From: PUPG01 sp031323845
GTDB lineage: Bacteria; Bacteroidota; Bacteroidia; Bacteroidales; UBA7960
Assembly (NCBI GenBank): GCA_031323845.1
Contig: JAVIYP010000007.1
Location: forward strand, 1-64,000
Direction: 5' to 3'
DNA: 64,000 bases
A program made the position numbers and the translations under genes. Below the pieces are notes generated by a model that did not search any database, had not been told where the DNA came from, and worked only from the letters and a program-made list of their open reading frames with translations. Shown one piece after another: positions 43,400 through 54,300 of this stretch. Position 1 is the first letter of the stretch; the number at the start of each line of letters is the position of its first letter.

Positions 43400-44890
43400 T
43401 CAGAGCCTGCCGTATATTTTGGTCAGTTTAAACAGATCTTCCGTATGTTTTTTTGTGAGCATGTCTTTGGTGTACCGCCATTTCCAGTACCCCGGTGCCT
43501 TTCCCGGGAAGTTCATCCTGGCCTCTGCGCCCAGCCGTAACACATCCTGCATGGGGGCAATGGCAACGTTGGAGACGGTTGACCAGGCAAGGCGAATGAA
43601 GGACCAGGCCGGGTCGTTGTCATCAAAACAAAAATAATCGCGCACATTTTGCTTGTCCTGATCCGAGCTCTCCTTGTACCAGCCCAGGGTGGTGTTGTTG
43701 TCGTGGGTGCCAGTGTATACCACGCTGTTTTTATCGTAGGTGTGGGGGATGAATTCGTTTTCCTCTCCCGAATCGAAGGCAAACTGCAGGATCTTCATTC
43801 CCGGCATGTTAAATGCTTCGCGCATTTCCTCCACATCGGGAGTAATCACGCCCAGGTTTTCGGCAATGATGGGTTTAGCGCCAAGTGCATCATAAACAGC
43901 TTTAAGCATGGCCTGTCCGGGAGCATCAATCCATTTGCCGTTGATCGCTGTTATTTCACCGTAAGGAACAGCCCAATAGGCGGCAAGTCCACGGAAGTGA
44001 TCGATCCTGAGGATGTCATAAAGCAGGAAGTTAGCTTCGATACGGTCAATCCACCAGGAAAAATTATTGGCTTCCAGGTGTTTCCAGTCGTAGATCGGGT
44101 TGCCCCACAGCTGGCCTGTTGCGCTGAAATAGTCCGGGGGAACACCCGCCACGGTACGGGGCGTCAACGATTCGTCAAAATCAAAGATTTCGGGATTTGC
44201 CCATGCGTCGGCGCTGTCAAAGGCAACGTAGAGCGGAATGTCGCCGATGATTTCAATGTTGTAGTTGTTGGCGTATGCTTTGAGTTCCAGCCATTGGTGG
44301 TAAAAGACAAACTGCAGGAAGCGGTAAAAGCCGATCTCTTTGGCCAAATACTCGCCATAGCGCTTCAGGGCTCCGGCTTCGCGAATTTTTATCTGCTGGC
44401 TCCATTCCGGCCAGGGTTTGCCTTCGTGATGGTCTTTAAGCGCCATGAACAAGGCATAATCTTCCAGCCACTTTTTGTTTTCCTTGCAAAAGCGTTCAAA
44501 TTCCTGTTTTAGTTTTTGGTCCTTTTTGTTCAGAAAGCGGTCATAGGCCTTGCCAAGCAGCTCATATTTGTAGCGGAACACCATGCCGTAATCTACCTGG
44601 TCGTCAGGAAAGTGTTCTTTTTCAGGAAGTTCATTCTGATGAAGCAGGGAGGACTGAACCAGTGTTTCGAGGTCGATCAGGAGTGGGTTTCCCGCGAAAG
44701 CGGAAAAACACTGATAGGGAGAATCGCCATAGCCGGTGTGTCCGAGGGGAAGGATCTGCCAGAGTTTTTGCCCTGAAGCCTTCATAAAGTCAACAAAGGC
44801 CCGGGCTTCCCTGCCCATGGTGCCGATGCCGTATTTTCCGGGGAGGGAGGTAAGATGCAGCAAAATTCCGCTTTGTCGTTTCATGCTCAA
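43400..44890 (-). CDS. malQ: 4-alpha-glucanotransferase (amylomaltase), GH77
   Basis: This 496-aa cytoplasmic enzyme matches the short Thermus-type MalQ. Catalytic residues are visible: D297 (RIDHFRG), E344 (IAENLG) and D397 (GTHDNNT). It rearranges maltooligosaccharides by transglycosylation. The sugar-transporter gene immediately upstream (53-bp gap) and the exported amylase 3.5 kb away suggest use of starch-derived oligosaccharides. Bacteroides MalQ proteins often carry extra N-terminal CBM20 domains, which are absent here. Confidence 0.95.
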   Translation of the reverse strand: MSMKRQSGILLHLTSLPGKYGIGTMGREARAFVDFMKASGQKLWQILPLGHTGYGDSPYQCFSAFAGNPLLIDLETLVQSSLLHQNELPEKEHFPDDQVDYGMVFRYKYELLGKAYDRFLNKKDQKLKQEFERFCKENKKWLEDYALFMALKDHHEGKPWPEWSQQIKIREAGALKRYGEYLAKEIGFYRFLQFVFYHQWLELKAYANNYNIEIIGDIPLYVAFDSADAWANPEIFDFDESLTPRTVAGVPPDYFSATGQLWGNPIYDWKHLEANNFSWWIDRIEANFLLYDILRIDHFRGLAAYWAVPYGEITAINGKWIDAPGQAMLKAVYDALGAKPIIAENLGVITPDVEEMREAFNMPGMKILQFAFDSGEENEFIPHTYDKNSVVYTGTHDNNTTLGWYKESSDQDKQNVRDYFCFDDNDPAWSFIRLAWSTVSNVAIAPMQDVLRLGAEARMNFPGKAPGYWKWRYTKDMLTKKHTEDLFKLTKIYGRL

Positions 44891-44943
44891 AAGATGTTTG
44901 TTATTAGTAGTTTGTTTACTTAATTCAACGGTGGATGATTTTT

Positions 44944-46734
44944 TCAGCTGAGTTTTCCGGCGTCGAGTGCTTCGATGGTTTTTTTGATGAGCTTTTCGTC
45001 GGGGTCATGAACAACGAAGATCATCATGATAGCGGCTATTGCCAGGGATGTTCCGCCGAAGAGCAGTCCGAAAATAGGCTGACCGGGAGCAACAATGCTG
45101 ATGAAGGAGCCCAGGATGCTGGCTGCTACGATTTGCGGCACTACGATAAAGATGTTGAACAACCCCATATAGGTTCCCATCTTATGTGAAGGCAGTGAGC
45201 CGGTGAGGATGGCATAGGGCATTGCCAGGATGCTTGCCCAGGCAATGCCAACGCCGAGCATTGACAAGATTATCCAGTTGGGGTTGGGCACCAGCAAAAT
45301 GGAGAGGTATCCGGCTGCACCCATCAGCAGGGCAAAAGCGTGGGTATAGCGGCGGTTGGTGCGACGGGCGATCACCGGCAGCAAAAAAGCAATCAAGGCT
45401 GCAAATCCGTTATACACGGCAAAGGAAACACCTACCCAGTTGGCTCCTGTGTTGTACTCCGTTTCTACGTGGCGCAGCCGCGACCTTACCTCTTCCGGCA
45501 GTCCGACCCTGTCGGCGTGCTGCTGAAAGAAGCGCACCACGCGCATGGAAACGACGATCTGTTCGGCACCGTCATCAATGGCTGCCCTGTACATGTTCAG
45601 GTCGTCGAGGATTGACGGCAGCCGGTGGTTCCATTCGTCACGGGCCTCCTCCTGCATGGTTTCGGCGGTGGCATACAGGGTTTCCACGTGTGAGGGCATC
45701 AGTTTCATATCGTAATGATGGCTGGTGATGCCCGGCGTGCCGAATGTCCACAGGGTAAACAGGCCTACCCATGAAAAAAACTGTACCACTGCCAGCTGGC
45801 CCATGGTTTTCGGCATGCGGAACAGGTCGTTGACTACGGTAACAAAACCGTTGTTGGTTTTGTTGCGTTTGATGAGGGTTCCTGCGATGAGCTGCAGGAA
45901 TCCGAAGATCATGAACCCGAAGGTAAGGATGTACAGGTCGCTCCTGATAAAGTCGTAGCGGTACACCAGGAAGGTAAGCACGGCTCCCAGCAGGATCCAG
46001 AGCATGGAGGGTCTGCTGAAACGGGTATAGGGCAGCAGTTCTCCGGCTTTATGGTCCTGGGCCACCCGGTCGGCTCCTTTTTCAAGTTCTTCGAACTCGC
46101 GCAGTTGTTTCGGCGTGTATTCGCGGGTGCGTGTGACCGTCCACAGCACGGCCAGGAAGAACACGATGCCGCCAAGCAGGAAAGCCATCCTGACCGATGG
46201 GGGCACCATCCCTTCCGGGGCAATATTCGCTACGTTAAAAAGATTGGTGAGTATCCAGGGCAGCATGGAGGCTACCACAGACCCTGTTCCGATAAAAAAA
46301 CTTTGCATGGCAAAGCCCTTGTTGCGCTGATCAGGAGGCAGCATATCGCCGACGAAAGCCCTGAAGGGCTCCATGCACATGTCGATGCTCGCCCCCAATA
46401 TCCAGAAAATACCAACGGCTATCCAGAGCAAGGGAGCAGTAGGAAGTAATATCAGGGCAATCGATGCACCAATGGCGCCAAAAAGGAAGTACGGCCGTCT
46501 TCGGCCCAGGCGCGTCCATGTGTTGTCGCTCATGTACCCGACAATGGGCTGAACAATAAGACCGGTTACGGGAGCGGCAATCCACAGGATAGGGATGGCC
46601 TCAACCTGTGCTCCAAGGGTTTCAAAAATCCTGCTGACGTTGGCATTTTGTAAGGCAAAACCGAACTGAATTCCCAAAAATCCAAAACTCATGTTCCAAA
46701 TCTGCCAAAAAGATAAACGTGGCCTGGTTTTCAT
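44944..46734 (-). CDS. MFS sugar transporter, SLC45/GPH-like
   Basis: This 596-aa protein has about 12 transmembrane helices. It starts with SFWQIWNMSFGFLGIQFGFALQNANVSRIF, a signature of SLC45-type sugar/H+ symporters, followed by LGRRRPYFLFGAIGA in the first cytoplasmic loop. A large hydrophilic insert (~350-420) separates helices in the second half. It probably imports maltose or malto-oligosaccharides by proton symport, in line with the adjacent malQ. A terminator separates it from the upstream CBS gene. Confidence 0.87.
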   Translation of the reverse strand: MKTRPRLSFWQIWNMSFGFLGIQFGFALQNANVSRIFETLGAQVEAIPILWIAAPVTGLIVQPIVGYMSDNTWTRLGRRRPYFLFGAIGASIALILLPTAPLLWIAVGIFWILGASIDMCMEPFRAFVGDMLPPDQRNKGFAMQSFFIGTGSVVASMLPWILTNLFNVANIAPEGMVPPSVRMAFLLGGIVFFLAVLWTVTRTREYTPKQLREFEELEKGADRVAQDHKAGELLPYTRFSRPSMLWILLGAVLTFLVYRYDFIRSDLYILTFGFMIFGFLQLIAGTLIKRNKTNNGFVTVVNDLFRMPKTMGQLAVVQFFSWVGLFTLWTFGTPGITSHHYDMKLMPSHVETLYATAETMQEEARDEWNHRLPSILDDLNMYRAAIDDGAEQIVVSMRVVRFFQQHADRVGLPEEVRSRLRHVETEYNTGANWVGVSFAVYNGFAALIAFLLPVIARRTNRRYTHAFALLMGAAGYLSILLVPNPNWIILSMLGVGIAWASILAMPYAILTGSLPSHKMGTYMGLFNIFIVVPQIVAASILGSFISIVAPGQPIFGLLFGGTSLAIAAIMMIFVVHDPDEKLIKKTIEALDAGKLS

Positions 46735-46779
46735 ATGCGTGGGTCGTTAATGTTTAACAATACGATCATTCTTAACATG

Positions 46780-46806
46780 CAAAAAAGCCCTTTCCGGGAA
46801 AGGGCT
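46780..46806 (-). terminator. Rho-independent terminator of the CBS-domain gene
   Basis: The stem AGCCCTTTC/GAAAGGGCT (46786-46806) is followed on the minus strand by six T (46785-46780). It lies ~100 bp past the CBS gene stop and 46 bp before the start of the MFS gene. Confidence 0.85.
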
Positions 46807-46904
46807 CAAAGTTAAACGTTTTTCAGAAAAAGAAGATGATTTTTTGTGTTCAGACTCCCTGCAAAAAGCTGCACGCTTACTGCTTAAGCTGTCAAAAGCT
46901 GTTT

Positions 46905-47570
46905 TCAGGTGTTAAGATACCTGATCAGCGACTCATAACGTTCGCTGAGCAGATTGTCGTAGCTGTTTTCTTCCGCATAAGATGCTTTGATGGTGTAGTC
47001 ATAGCGGTTCAGTGTCTGTATGATGGATGACAGATCCATGACGCTGACCTTTACGGTGACTTCGAGCTTTCTGCTGTCGGGCGGCGAAGTGATAAATGCA
47101 CTGAGCACCTTGGCGTTATTGGCTTCCACAATGCGGCATATTTCACTGAGGGTGTATTGTGCGGTGCTGACCTCCAGCACAAGTATCCCTCCGGGTTGCT
47201 GTACGCTGGTAAAACCGGCCATGGCGGAAACGATCTCCGACACCGTAATGCTGCCAATATAGTGATTCTGATCATTCAGCACAGGGATTACCGACAACTG
47301 CTCTTCGGAGGCGAGCCGCAGCACTTCATAAAAATGCTGCACAGCATAAACGTAGGTCCGGGTAAGCGGAAGTTTCTGTAAGTCAAGGGAAGCATCCGGG
47401 TCATCCATTACAAAGATGTCTTCGTTTTTTACCAGACCTATAAAGACCTCCTTGTCAACAACGGGCAAATGGTTAACGCCGATATCTTCCATCCATTGCA
47501 GCGCAAGGCTTCCCGTATCGGATGGTTTAAGCGGTAATACCAGCTTGCTGAGTATGTCTTTTGCCAGCAT
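46905..47570 (-). CDS. CBS-domain pair protein with C-terminal ACT-like domain
   Basis: This 221-aa cytoplasmic protein has two CBS motifs (about 1-55 and 70-125; HLPVVDKEVFIGLVKNEDI and VIPVLNDQNHYIGSITVSEI) followed by an ACT-like alpha/beta module (~128-200). CBS pairs bind adenine nucleotides and ACT modules bind amino acids, so it is a probable ligand-sensing regulator. The target is unknown. It is divergent from pdxJ, and its own terminator makes it a single-gene unit. Confidence 0.82.
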   Translation of the reverse strand: MLAKDILSKLVLPLKPSDTGSLALQWMEDIGVNHLPVVDKEVFIGLVKNEDIFVMDDPDASLDLQKLPLTRTYVYAVQHFYEVLRLASEEQLSVIPVLNDQNHYIGSITVSEIVSAMAGFTSVQQPGGILVLEVSTAQYTLSEICRIVEANNAKVLSAFITSPPDSRKLEVTVKVSVMDLSSIIQTLNRYDYTIKASYAEENSYDNLLSERYESLIRYLNT

Positions 47571-47667
47571 GATGCTCTTCCTGTTTCAAAGGGTGAAGAT
47601 ATTATTTTTTTACCTATCTCACCAAAACTCCCTGCAATTTACCTGCCAATCTTCAAAACTTTATTCA

Positions 47668-47675
47668 TAGCTTTG
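47668..47675 (+). promoter_or_regulatory. -7 promoter box for pdxJ
   Basis: TAGCTTTG is a full TAnnTTTG match, 14 bp before the pdxJ ATG, so the leader would be only a few bases long. No -33 TTTG at the usual distance. Confidence 0.45.
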
Positions 47676-47689
47676 CCCAAAAAAGCAAG

Positions 47690-48415
47690 ATGTGTCGGTT
47701 AAGTGTAAATATCAACAAAATTGCCACGTTGCGCAATGCACGGGGTGGCAACATTCCCGATGTGGTAAAAGCGGCCATTGACTGCGAACGTTTTGGAGCA
47801 CAAGGCATTACGGTACACCCCCGCCCTGATGAGCGCCACATACGCCAGCGCGATGTCATTGACCTGAAGCCTGTGGTTACGACGGAATTCAACATTGAAG
47901 GTTATCCTTCGGGCAAGTTTATCCGGCTTGTAACATCAGTTAAGCCGCACCAGGTGACTCTTGTTCCCGATCCTCCCAATGCGCTGACTTCCAATGCGGG
48001 GTGGAACACCATCAAGCATAAGGATTTTCTTCAGGATGTTATTGCCGAGTTTAAATCGCATGGCATTCGCACTTCTCTCTTCATTGAAACAGACCCTGTG
48101 ATGATCCATGGTGCCGCTGAGGTGGGCACCGACAGGGTTGAGCTTTACACTGAGCCTTATGCTGCCCGGTTTCCTTTTGACATGGCCGGGGCGGTAGCTC
48201 CCTTCACAAAAGCAGCCGAAGCAGCTCACGACGCAGGCCTGGGTGTTAATGCCGGACACGACCTGAACCTCGAAAACCTCCGTTATTTTGCTGACAACGT
48301 GCCTCACCTGCTTGAGGTAAGCATTGGTCATGCACTTATCGCCGATGCCCTGTATTTTGGTTTGCAAAACACCATTCAGCTTTACCTCAGATGTCTTGAA
48401 AGGCAAACGGATTAA
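47690..48415 (+). CDS. pdxJ: Pyridoxine 5'-phosphate synthase
   Basis: This 241-aa TIM-barrel enzyme joins 1-deoxyxylulose 5-phosphate and 3-amino-2-oxopropyl phosphate to form the vitamin B6 ring. Family blocks are [30 protein letters not shown] with catalytic His and Glu, and [15 protein letters not shown] with the third catalytic His. The start is VNIN-type, standard for PdxJ. The cofactor supports the several PLP enzymes in this window (TnaA, ThrC, MetY-like). Confidence 0.96.
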   Translation: MCRLSVNINKIATLRNARGGNIPDVVKAAIDCERFGAQGITVHPRPDERHIRQRDVIDLKPVVTTEFNIEGYPSGKFIRLVTSVKPHQVTLVPDPPNALTSNAGWNTIKHKDFLQDVIAEFKSHGIRTSLFIETDPVMIHGAAEVGTDRVELYTEPYAARFPFDMAGAVAPFTKAAEAAHDAGLGVNAGHDLNLENLRYFADNVPHLLEVSIGHALIADALYFGLQNTIQLYLRCLERQTD

Positions 48416-48444
48416 GGATCAGACCACGCAGGTTCATCCGTAAA

Positions 48445-51243
48445 CTATCGTACCACTTGTATCCTGTCGGTGGTTATCCCCTGTGCGTTGCTGACCCGCA
48501 CAAAGTAGATGCCCGGCCGCAGATGGTCTGTGCTGATGGTGGCGTAATGGCCGTTCAGCTGCCGGAACAGCATCCGTTTTCCAAGCAGGTCTATGATCTC
48601 CACGCTGTTCATTTTGTGGGAGGATTCGATGTTAAGGGTGTTGCGCACCGGGTTCGGATAGATTCTCACCGGCTCAACGGGACCCACGGTAGGGCTTTCC
48701 GCATCCAGCGACAACCCATGGTCAGGAAACTCCACGGTGGAATACAAACGATATTCGCCGGGTTGTAGCGTTATATGCTGGTTGACATCATTAACCTCGA
48801 GGGTTTGACGGGTAAAGAATTCATACCAGGTTCCGGTTTGCTGGAAATGGGGGTTGATTTCCCCGGCCACGATGTCAAAATTACCCAGAACGGTCACATT
48901 GTTCGATTCATGGTTCAGATGGATGCGTTTCATGGCACCGCTGAGACTCAGCGAATAATCGTCGGTGCGGAACACATCATGCTCTGTTTTCAGTTGTGCC
49001 AGCGAAGCATAAACATCATAAACTCTCTTTCTGCGCCAGTCTTCAAGGTAGTCCCACCGGATCGGCTTGGGGTCTGTACGGCAACCGGGATCAATGGTTC
49101 CGTTCGGACAGTGGTTGATGGAGTAATCGTATCCGAGCTCACCAAACTGCCATATCATTTTCGGGCCGGGAATCGGGAAGTAAAAAGCTGCGACCTGTTC
49201 AGCACGGCGCAAAGCCACGCTGAGATCTTTGATGTCGTGGTCAGGATTTCCGGAATTACCCCAGGTCAGATTCTTAAACATGATTCGTTCTTCGTCGTGA
49301 CTCTCCATATACCCAATTAGGTGAGGGTCGCTCCATCCACGCTGCTGGTAAGACACCCATTCGAAATTGCTTTCAGGCAGCCATCCCATGGCTGCTTCCT
49401 GGTAGGCATGGGTAATGTTGCCCCACAGCAACATCCCGTAATCCGACAATTCCTGCTCTTCATTATTGGCGGCAAAATGCTCAAGAATAACGTAGGCATT
49501 TGGATTGACTTCCCAGACCTCATCGGCAATGCGTTTAAGGTTGGCTATCCGTGCCGCATCATAATTCCATCCCTGGTTGCCGCTTTGCACGTTGGTGAAC
49601 CCTTTTGTGAAATCAAAACGGTAGCCGTCCACCTTGAATTCGGTGATCCAATACTGTACAATGCGCTTGAACAGTTCGCGGGTGTAAGGGCTGTCCTGAT
49701 CGAAGGTGTTGCCCCAGCACCATGGTTCATGCGGACACTCCTGGAGATACCATGGGTTTTCCGCTGCGGGCTGCCCCCAGCTGCCGGCATCGGCATCAAA
49801 ATACATCTGTACCAGTGGCGACAGATTAAAGCTATGGTTCAGCACAATGTCAAGCACCACGGCCATGCCGCGCTCGTGAGCGGCATCAATGAAGCGCTTA
49901 TAGTCTTCACGGGTTCCGTAAGCCTTATCGGTGGCAAAGTACAGTGCTGGATTATAACCCCAGGAGCTGTTGCCTTCAAACTGATTTATCGGCATCAGTT
50001 CAATGACATTGACACCCAGATTCTGCAAATAGTCGAGGCTGTCCATTACTGTTTTTATGGCCCTCGTATCAACAAAATCCCTGATAAGCAGCTCATAAAT
50101 GACCATGTCCCCAACAGCCGGAGGCACAAAATCCGTCACCTGCCACTCATAAGCCGGCCTTCCCGGATGCAGTATACTTACCAGGCCGCTGGTTTTCCCT
50201 TCAGGATAGTCCTTCAGGCCGGGATAGTTAAAGTTGCTGATCCACCTGTCGTTCCAGGGGTCGAGCACCTTGTGCGTGTATGGATCGGCAAGCCGTAAGT
50301 CACCATCAATATAATACTGAAAACCATATTCGGTATCGGCTTCGAGATCATTCAGGGTAATCCAGAAACGGGTGCCGTCGGGGCTGCGTTTCATAAAATA
50401 TTCATCCATAAGCTCCCATTCATTCATGTCACCGATCACAAAAACAAAGTCTTTAAGTGCCGGCGGATCGTGCAGCACCAGGGTAACGGTATGCTCATCA
50501 ATGTAGTTGATGCCATTGATCACACCATCAGGAAGATCGGCCACCTCAACATCCCTGCGCACAAAAACGCTGGTCTCATCTTCTGCGGTTGTTTCATCTT
50601 CACCATAAGCAACTACTTTAATGTGCTGCTTTCCATAACTATCCGCCTGCCAGTCATATATAAGCGTACTTTGGGTTGTTGAGGTTAAATAACCATCATT
50701 GATAAACAGGGCGACGGAGTCAGCTTCATTAGCAGTAGCCTCTATGCGGACAACATCGTTGAAGGCGAATACCGGCTGCAAGCCATGCGGCGACTGGATA
50801 GACACCGTAAGTCCGGATTCCACAACTTCCACGAAGAGGTCTTCGGTTTGCGGTGAACCGGAGGCAGCCCTGAACACAAAATTCATGCTGGTGATGACCC
50901 TGTCGGCCGGAACACCATAGAACTCGCGTATGCTTGGGGTAATTTCAAGCTCATAAAGGTCCTCTCCTATCCGGGTAAGTTTGGGCTGGGTGTTATTATC
51001 GCCCCATTGTCCGATAACATACTGCCAGTTTGCCCCGTCGAGAATGTTCACCCCGGTGTGGGCATATACATCGCCGGTATATCCGGCCATATTGCCTGAT
51101 CCCTGGGTGGCATCAAACGTAAGGGTAACCGGCTGGTCTGCCGTTGGAAGGGGTGGCACGGTTGTGATTTGTGCCTGAAGGGCCGTCAGGCTGAGCAGGA
51201 ATCCGCCCAGCAGAAGCATGGTACGTAAGTTATAAGAGAACAT
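48445..51243 (-). CDS. Secreted GH13 alpha-amylase family protein with T9SS sorting domain
   Basis: The start was placed at the ATG at 51243 (932 aa), where a signal peptide begins (MFSYNLRTMLLLGG). A longer frame from 51291 would swallow the -7 promoter box. After beta-sandwich modules and a CBM48-like segment (~265-330) comes the GH13 barrel, with nucleophile D544 (GYRFDF), acid/base E588 (ILEHF) and D650 (SHDEER). The C-terminal ~75 residues (RIYPNPVRNTLNI... DRIQVVR) are a type A T9SS sorting domain, so the enzyme crosses the outer membrane through the T9SS and is anchored or released. It should cut starch or related glucans outside the cell. Confidence 0.93.
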   Translation of the reverse strand: MFSYNLRTMLLLGGFLLSLTALQAQITTVPPLPTADQPVTLTFDATQGSGNMAGYTGDVYAHTGVNILDGANWQYVIGQWGDNNTQPKLTRIGEDLYELEITPSIREFYGVPADRVITSMNFVFRAASGSPQTEDLFVEVVESGLTVSIQSPHGLQPVFAFNDVVRIEATANEADSVALFINDGYLTSTTQSTLIYDWQADSYGKQHIKVVAYGEDETTAEDETSVFVRRDVEVADLPDGVINGINYIDEHTVTLVLHDPPALKDFVFVIGDMNEWELMDEYFMKRSPDGTRFWITLNDLEADTEYGFQYYIDGDLRLADPYTHKVLDPWNDRWISNFNYPGLKDYPEGKTSGLVSILHPGRPAYEWQVTDFVPPAVGDMVIYELLIRDFVDTRAIKTVMDSLDYLQNLGVNVIELMPINQFEGNSSWGYNPALYFATDKAYGTREDYKRFIDAAHERGMAVVLDIVLNHSFNLSPLVQMYFDADAGSWGQPAAENPWYLQECPHEPWCWGNTFDQDSPYTRELFKRIVQYWITEFKVDGYRFDFTKGFTNVQSGNQGWNYDAARIANLKRIADEVWEVNPNAYVILEHFAANNEEQELSDYGMLLWGNITHAYQEAAMGWLPESNFEWVSYQQRGWSDPHLIGYMESHDEERIMFKNLTWGNSGNPDHDIKDLSVALRRAEQVAAFYFPIPGPKMIWQFGELGYDYSINHCPNGTIDPGCRTDPKPIRWDYLEDWRRKRVYDVYASLAQLKTEHDVFRTDDYSLSLSGAMKRIHLNHESNNVTVLGNFDIVAGEINPHFQQTGTWYEFFTRQTLEVNDVNQHITLQPGEYRLYSTVEFPDHGLSLDAESPTVGPVEPVRIYPNPVRNTLNIESSHKMNSVEIIDLLGKRMLFRQLNGHYATISTDHLRPGIYFVRVSNAQGITTDRIQVVR

Positions 51244-51278
51244 CTGGTTGTCTTTGGGTTCAACAAAAAATATGTCTG

Positions 51279-51286
51279 CAAAGATA
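51279..51286 (-). promoter_or_regulatory. -7 promoter box for the amylase gene
   Basis: On the minus strand this reads TATCTTTG, a full TAnnTTTG match, 35 bp upstream of the chosen ATG. It supports the shorter start. No -33 TTTG at the usual spacing. Confidence 0.5.
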
Positions 51287-51318
51287 CGCATTTTCGCGTA
51301 ATGGCCGGGGCGGAAAGC

Positions 51319-54300
51319 TTAAATGAGGATGAACCGCAGGCTGAATCCCCCATGTGTATTGGTGTTCGGGAACTGGTTTGACACAAAGGGGTTGTTGACC
51401 GACCTGTCGAAGAAGAAGCGGAAGTTCACCCTGGGGCTTAGCTGGTATTCGGCCGTGAAGTTCATGCCGATGTTTTGCTGACCTGAAGAGATGATGTCGG
51501 TATCTTCCTGCAGTTTTCTGAGAATGGTTTTGTTTTCACGAAGGCTCAGGTCGAGACGAAGCACCAGGTCGCTTTCAATACGCTGACGGCGTCCCCCCTG
51601 GTTGATGTTAAAGGCAAGGTTCTGGAAGCGGTAACCGGCTCCGATGATAAACTCCTGGCTGTTATGGTCGGTAAGCTGATAGTTGGCAAAACTAAGGCTC
51701 ATGTCTCTTGACCGGCGATATTCAACACGCGTCATAAGGTTGTTCTGCCAGGTAATGTCCACGTTGATCAGCGGGTTAAACTGTTCGTTGATGGAAACCT
51801 GTGCAATTTCGTATTCAGGATAGAAGTTGTTGTTCACCATATCCATGGCCTGCTGGAATCCATCTTCTGATTCACGGTAACGAAGGTCCGACTGAAAGTT
51901 AGCCAGGGTAAAGGTGCTTCTGTAGCCGTGCCCTATAGTAAATGAGCGGAACCACTGTTGCAGCGCAGGTATGCGTCCAAGGCCGTCATAAGTGAGCCTC
52001 CAGTTGGGCATGGGAATAGCCAGGAATGGACTCAGGCTTGTTTTCTCGGGATCTCTGCCCGAATAGGCCGACAAAAATGCCGGGATCAGCACATCCTGAG
52101 AAGTAGGCCCGTATCCTATAGGATAACCTGTAATCCTGTCGAACTCACCGTTCCAGTTCGGGTTTCTCTGTGCCAGCCGCATGGCTATGGCGAAGCGGTT
52201 TTCTTTGAATGTTTCAAAATTCTGAGAGGTGTAGAGGCGTTTATCAACAGACTCGAAGGTGGTACGCAGTGCCAGGAAGGAAATGCTGAAGCTTCCTCGT
52301 TCCATCGGGTTAAAGGAGTCAAACACTCCCAGGCTGTCAGCCTTGAAGTATTCACTGTGTGTGCGGCTTTGGTTTCGCTGGGCGGTTACTTCAATGCGCA
52401 TGTTCCTTATGGGTTCCACCTGTGACCTCAGCGTAAGGTTTTTATTGTTGCTTTGGGTATATTGGATGTTAAGGTTTGGATTATCGGTTATCCAGCCCTC
52501 TATGGCGGCTTGTTGGCGGATGTCTTTCTGGCTTCCGAAAAGGAATCCGGCGCCGGGAGCCATAAGGTTCCAGTCCATGCCCAGCACCGATGGTTCCGGT
52601 GTAAAGCCGGGCAGGTGTATGCCGTTGGTTTCGGTGTAGTTGACTGAAAGGTTGCGAACGCCCATAAGCATCCGGAAGGTCCTTTCAAAAATTATCCGGG
52701 CAATATTTGGCCTTTCAGCCGGTTCTTCCTGTTGCCTGGGGGGCTGAGGGCCACGGCCCTGTTGTTGTCCTCGTCCACCGGAGCTTTGCTGGTTGATGCG
52801 CTGCAGGAAGCCCACCTTGTTGTACAGGTTCACCAGGTTGGCATTGGCATTCAGACGCAGCGTCTGGGAGTTTTCGATCGTATTTCCGAGCTCCGTGGCG
52901 GCTCTGTGCGCCGCAACCCAGTCGAAGTCTGCGGCATAACCGGCATTGGCGTTAACCCAGTCAAGCAAAGGCAGCCTGTTGATCGGAACATTATACGTCA
53001 TGTTGAGACGATGCGTATAGAAGGTAGTCCTCCCAAGGCCTAATATATTCTCACGGATAAAATCACGTTTTTCCTGTAAGGTATGTTCAAGGTCATCTTC
53101 ATAAATGGAACCCGGCAACTCGTCAATCCGCGCCCTGGTATTGGCATTGAACTCCAGGCGCAGGGCGCGGCTCAGATCCCAGCGTATGTCGTACCGGCGG
53201 TCCCAGTCAAACGACTTCACATAGTTGGGTTCAAGCAGCACAATACCTGCACTTTTGGCACGCATGAGCGACTCCGCGTAACCCCTGTCCATACTGGTCC
53301 TGAACGACACAGACCGGGGCAGGTAATAAAAATTGAACTCCCTGAACAATCGCAGCAGATCATTCTGAAACAGTGAAACATTGGAAAAGGGGGTAACATT
53401 CCTGGGAGTTGTATTGTAGTTGTAATTGACCGCACCCCGCCAGGTTTGTCTTCTGTCGTATTCAATGTTCACATTCCGCGCATACATTTCCGTATAGGCA
53501 TAGGTGAAGTCGAAGTTCTCTATGCTGTACAAACGACGACTGTCGCCAAAACCGGCAAAGGATACGTTGGTAAAGTTGAAACTCTTTCTGCGCACAATAT
53601 CCTGGGCCAGCCTTCTTAATGAGTCTCTTTCTGCCCGCGTCTCATAGGTTGCCAGGTCATCTTCAAAGAAGATATCCGGGTTTAAGGGGTTATAGAGCGG
53701 GTTGCTTATGGATTCTGAGAAGCTGAAATGCATCGGGATGCGCAGTCCAAAGCTTTCCGGCAGAAGCAGGCCGAGCTGCAGGTTGGTGGCCAGGTCATAG
53801 GTAAGGATTTCTTCCTGCTGGCGTTCGTTGACCTTTTGTTCGATGCTTCCAAAGCCGGGTGTGCTGACAAAGCCGGCAAGGGCGATGTTTCCAAGATCGG
53901 CGAGAGTAGCGTTCAGGCGTGCATTGGCAGCCCATCCTCCCTGGTCGTTAAAGTCGTACAGGCGAAGTTCGTTGACCCAGATTTCGGCCGATTTGGGCAA
54001 CCCGTCATCATCGGGTGTGGCCGTTGTTTTTTTAGGGTTCCTGATACCTATCATGATCACCTGGATGTTGCTCAGGGTAGGATTTCCGATGATGGTCATC
54101 CTGTTTTGGCCGTCAAATTCACTGTAAGGTCTGTTCACGGAAACACCTGAGTCTGCTTCGCGCGAAAGCGCATTCCTGGACAGCTTCAATTCCTGGAGCT
54201 TTGCAAACTCTACGTCAAAGTTGTTTTCTTCAGGCCAGATGATTTCCGGATTGAAGGTCCGAGGCAGCCAGGGCGTAACACGCATGGGCACTTCATATTC

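Noticed and set aside
51244..51291. Longer amylase start at 51291
   Set aside because: It would include the TAnnTTTG promoter box and put 16 residues before the signal peptide.
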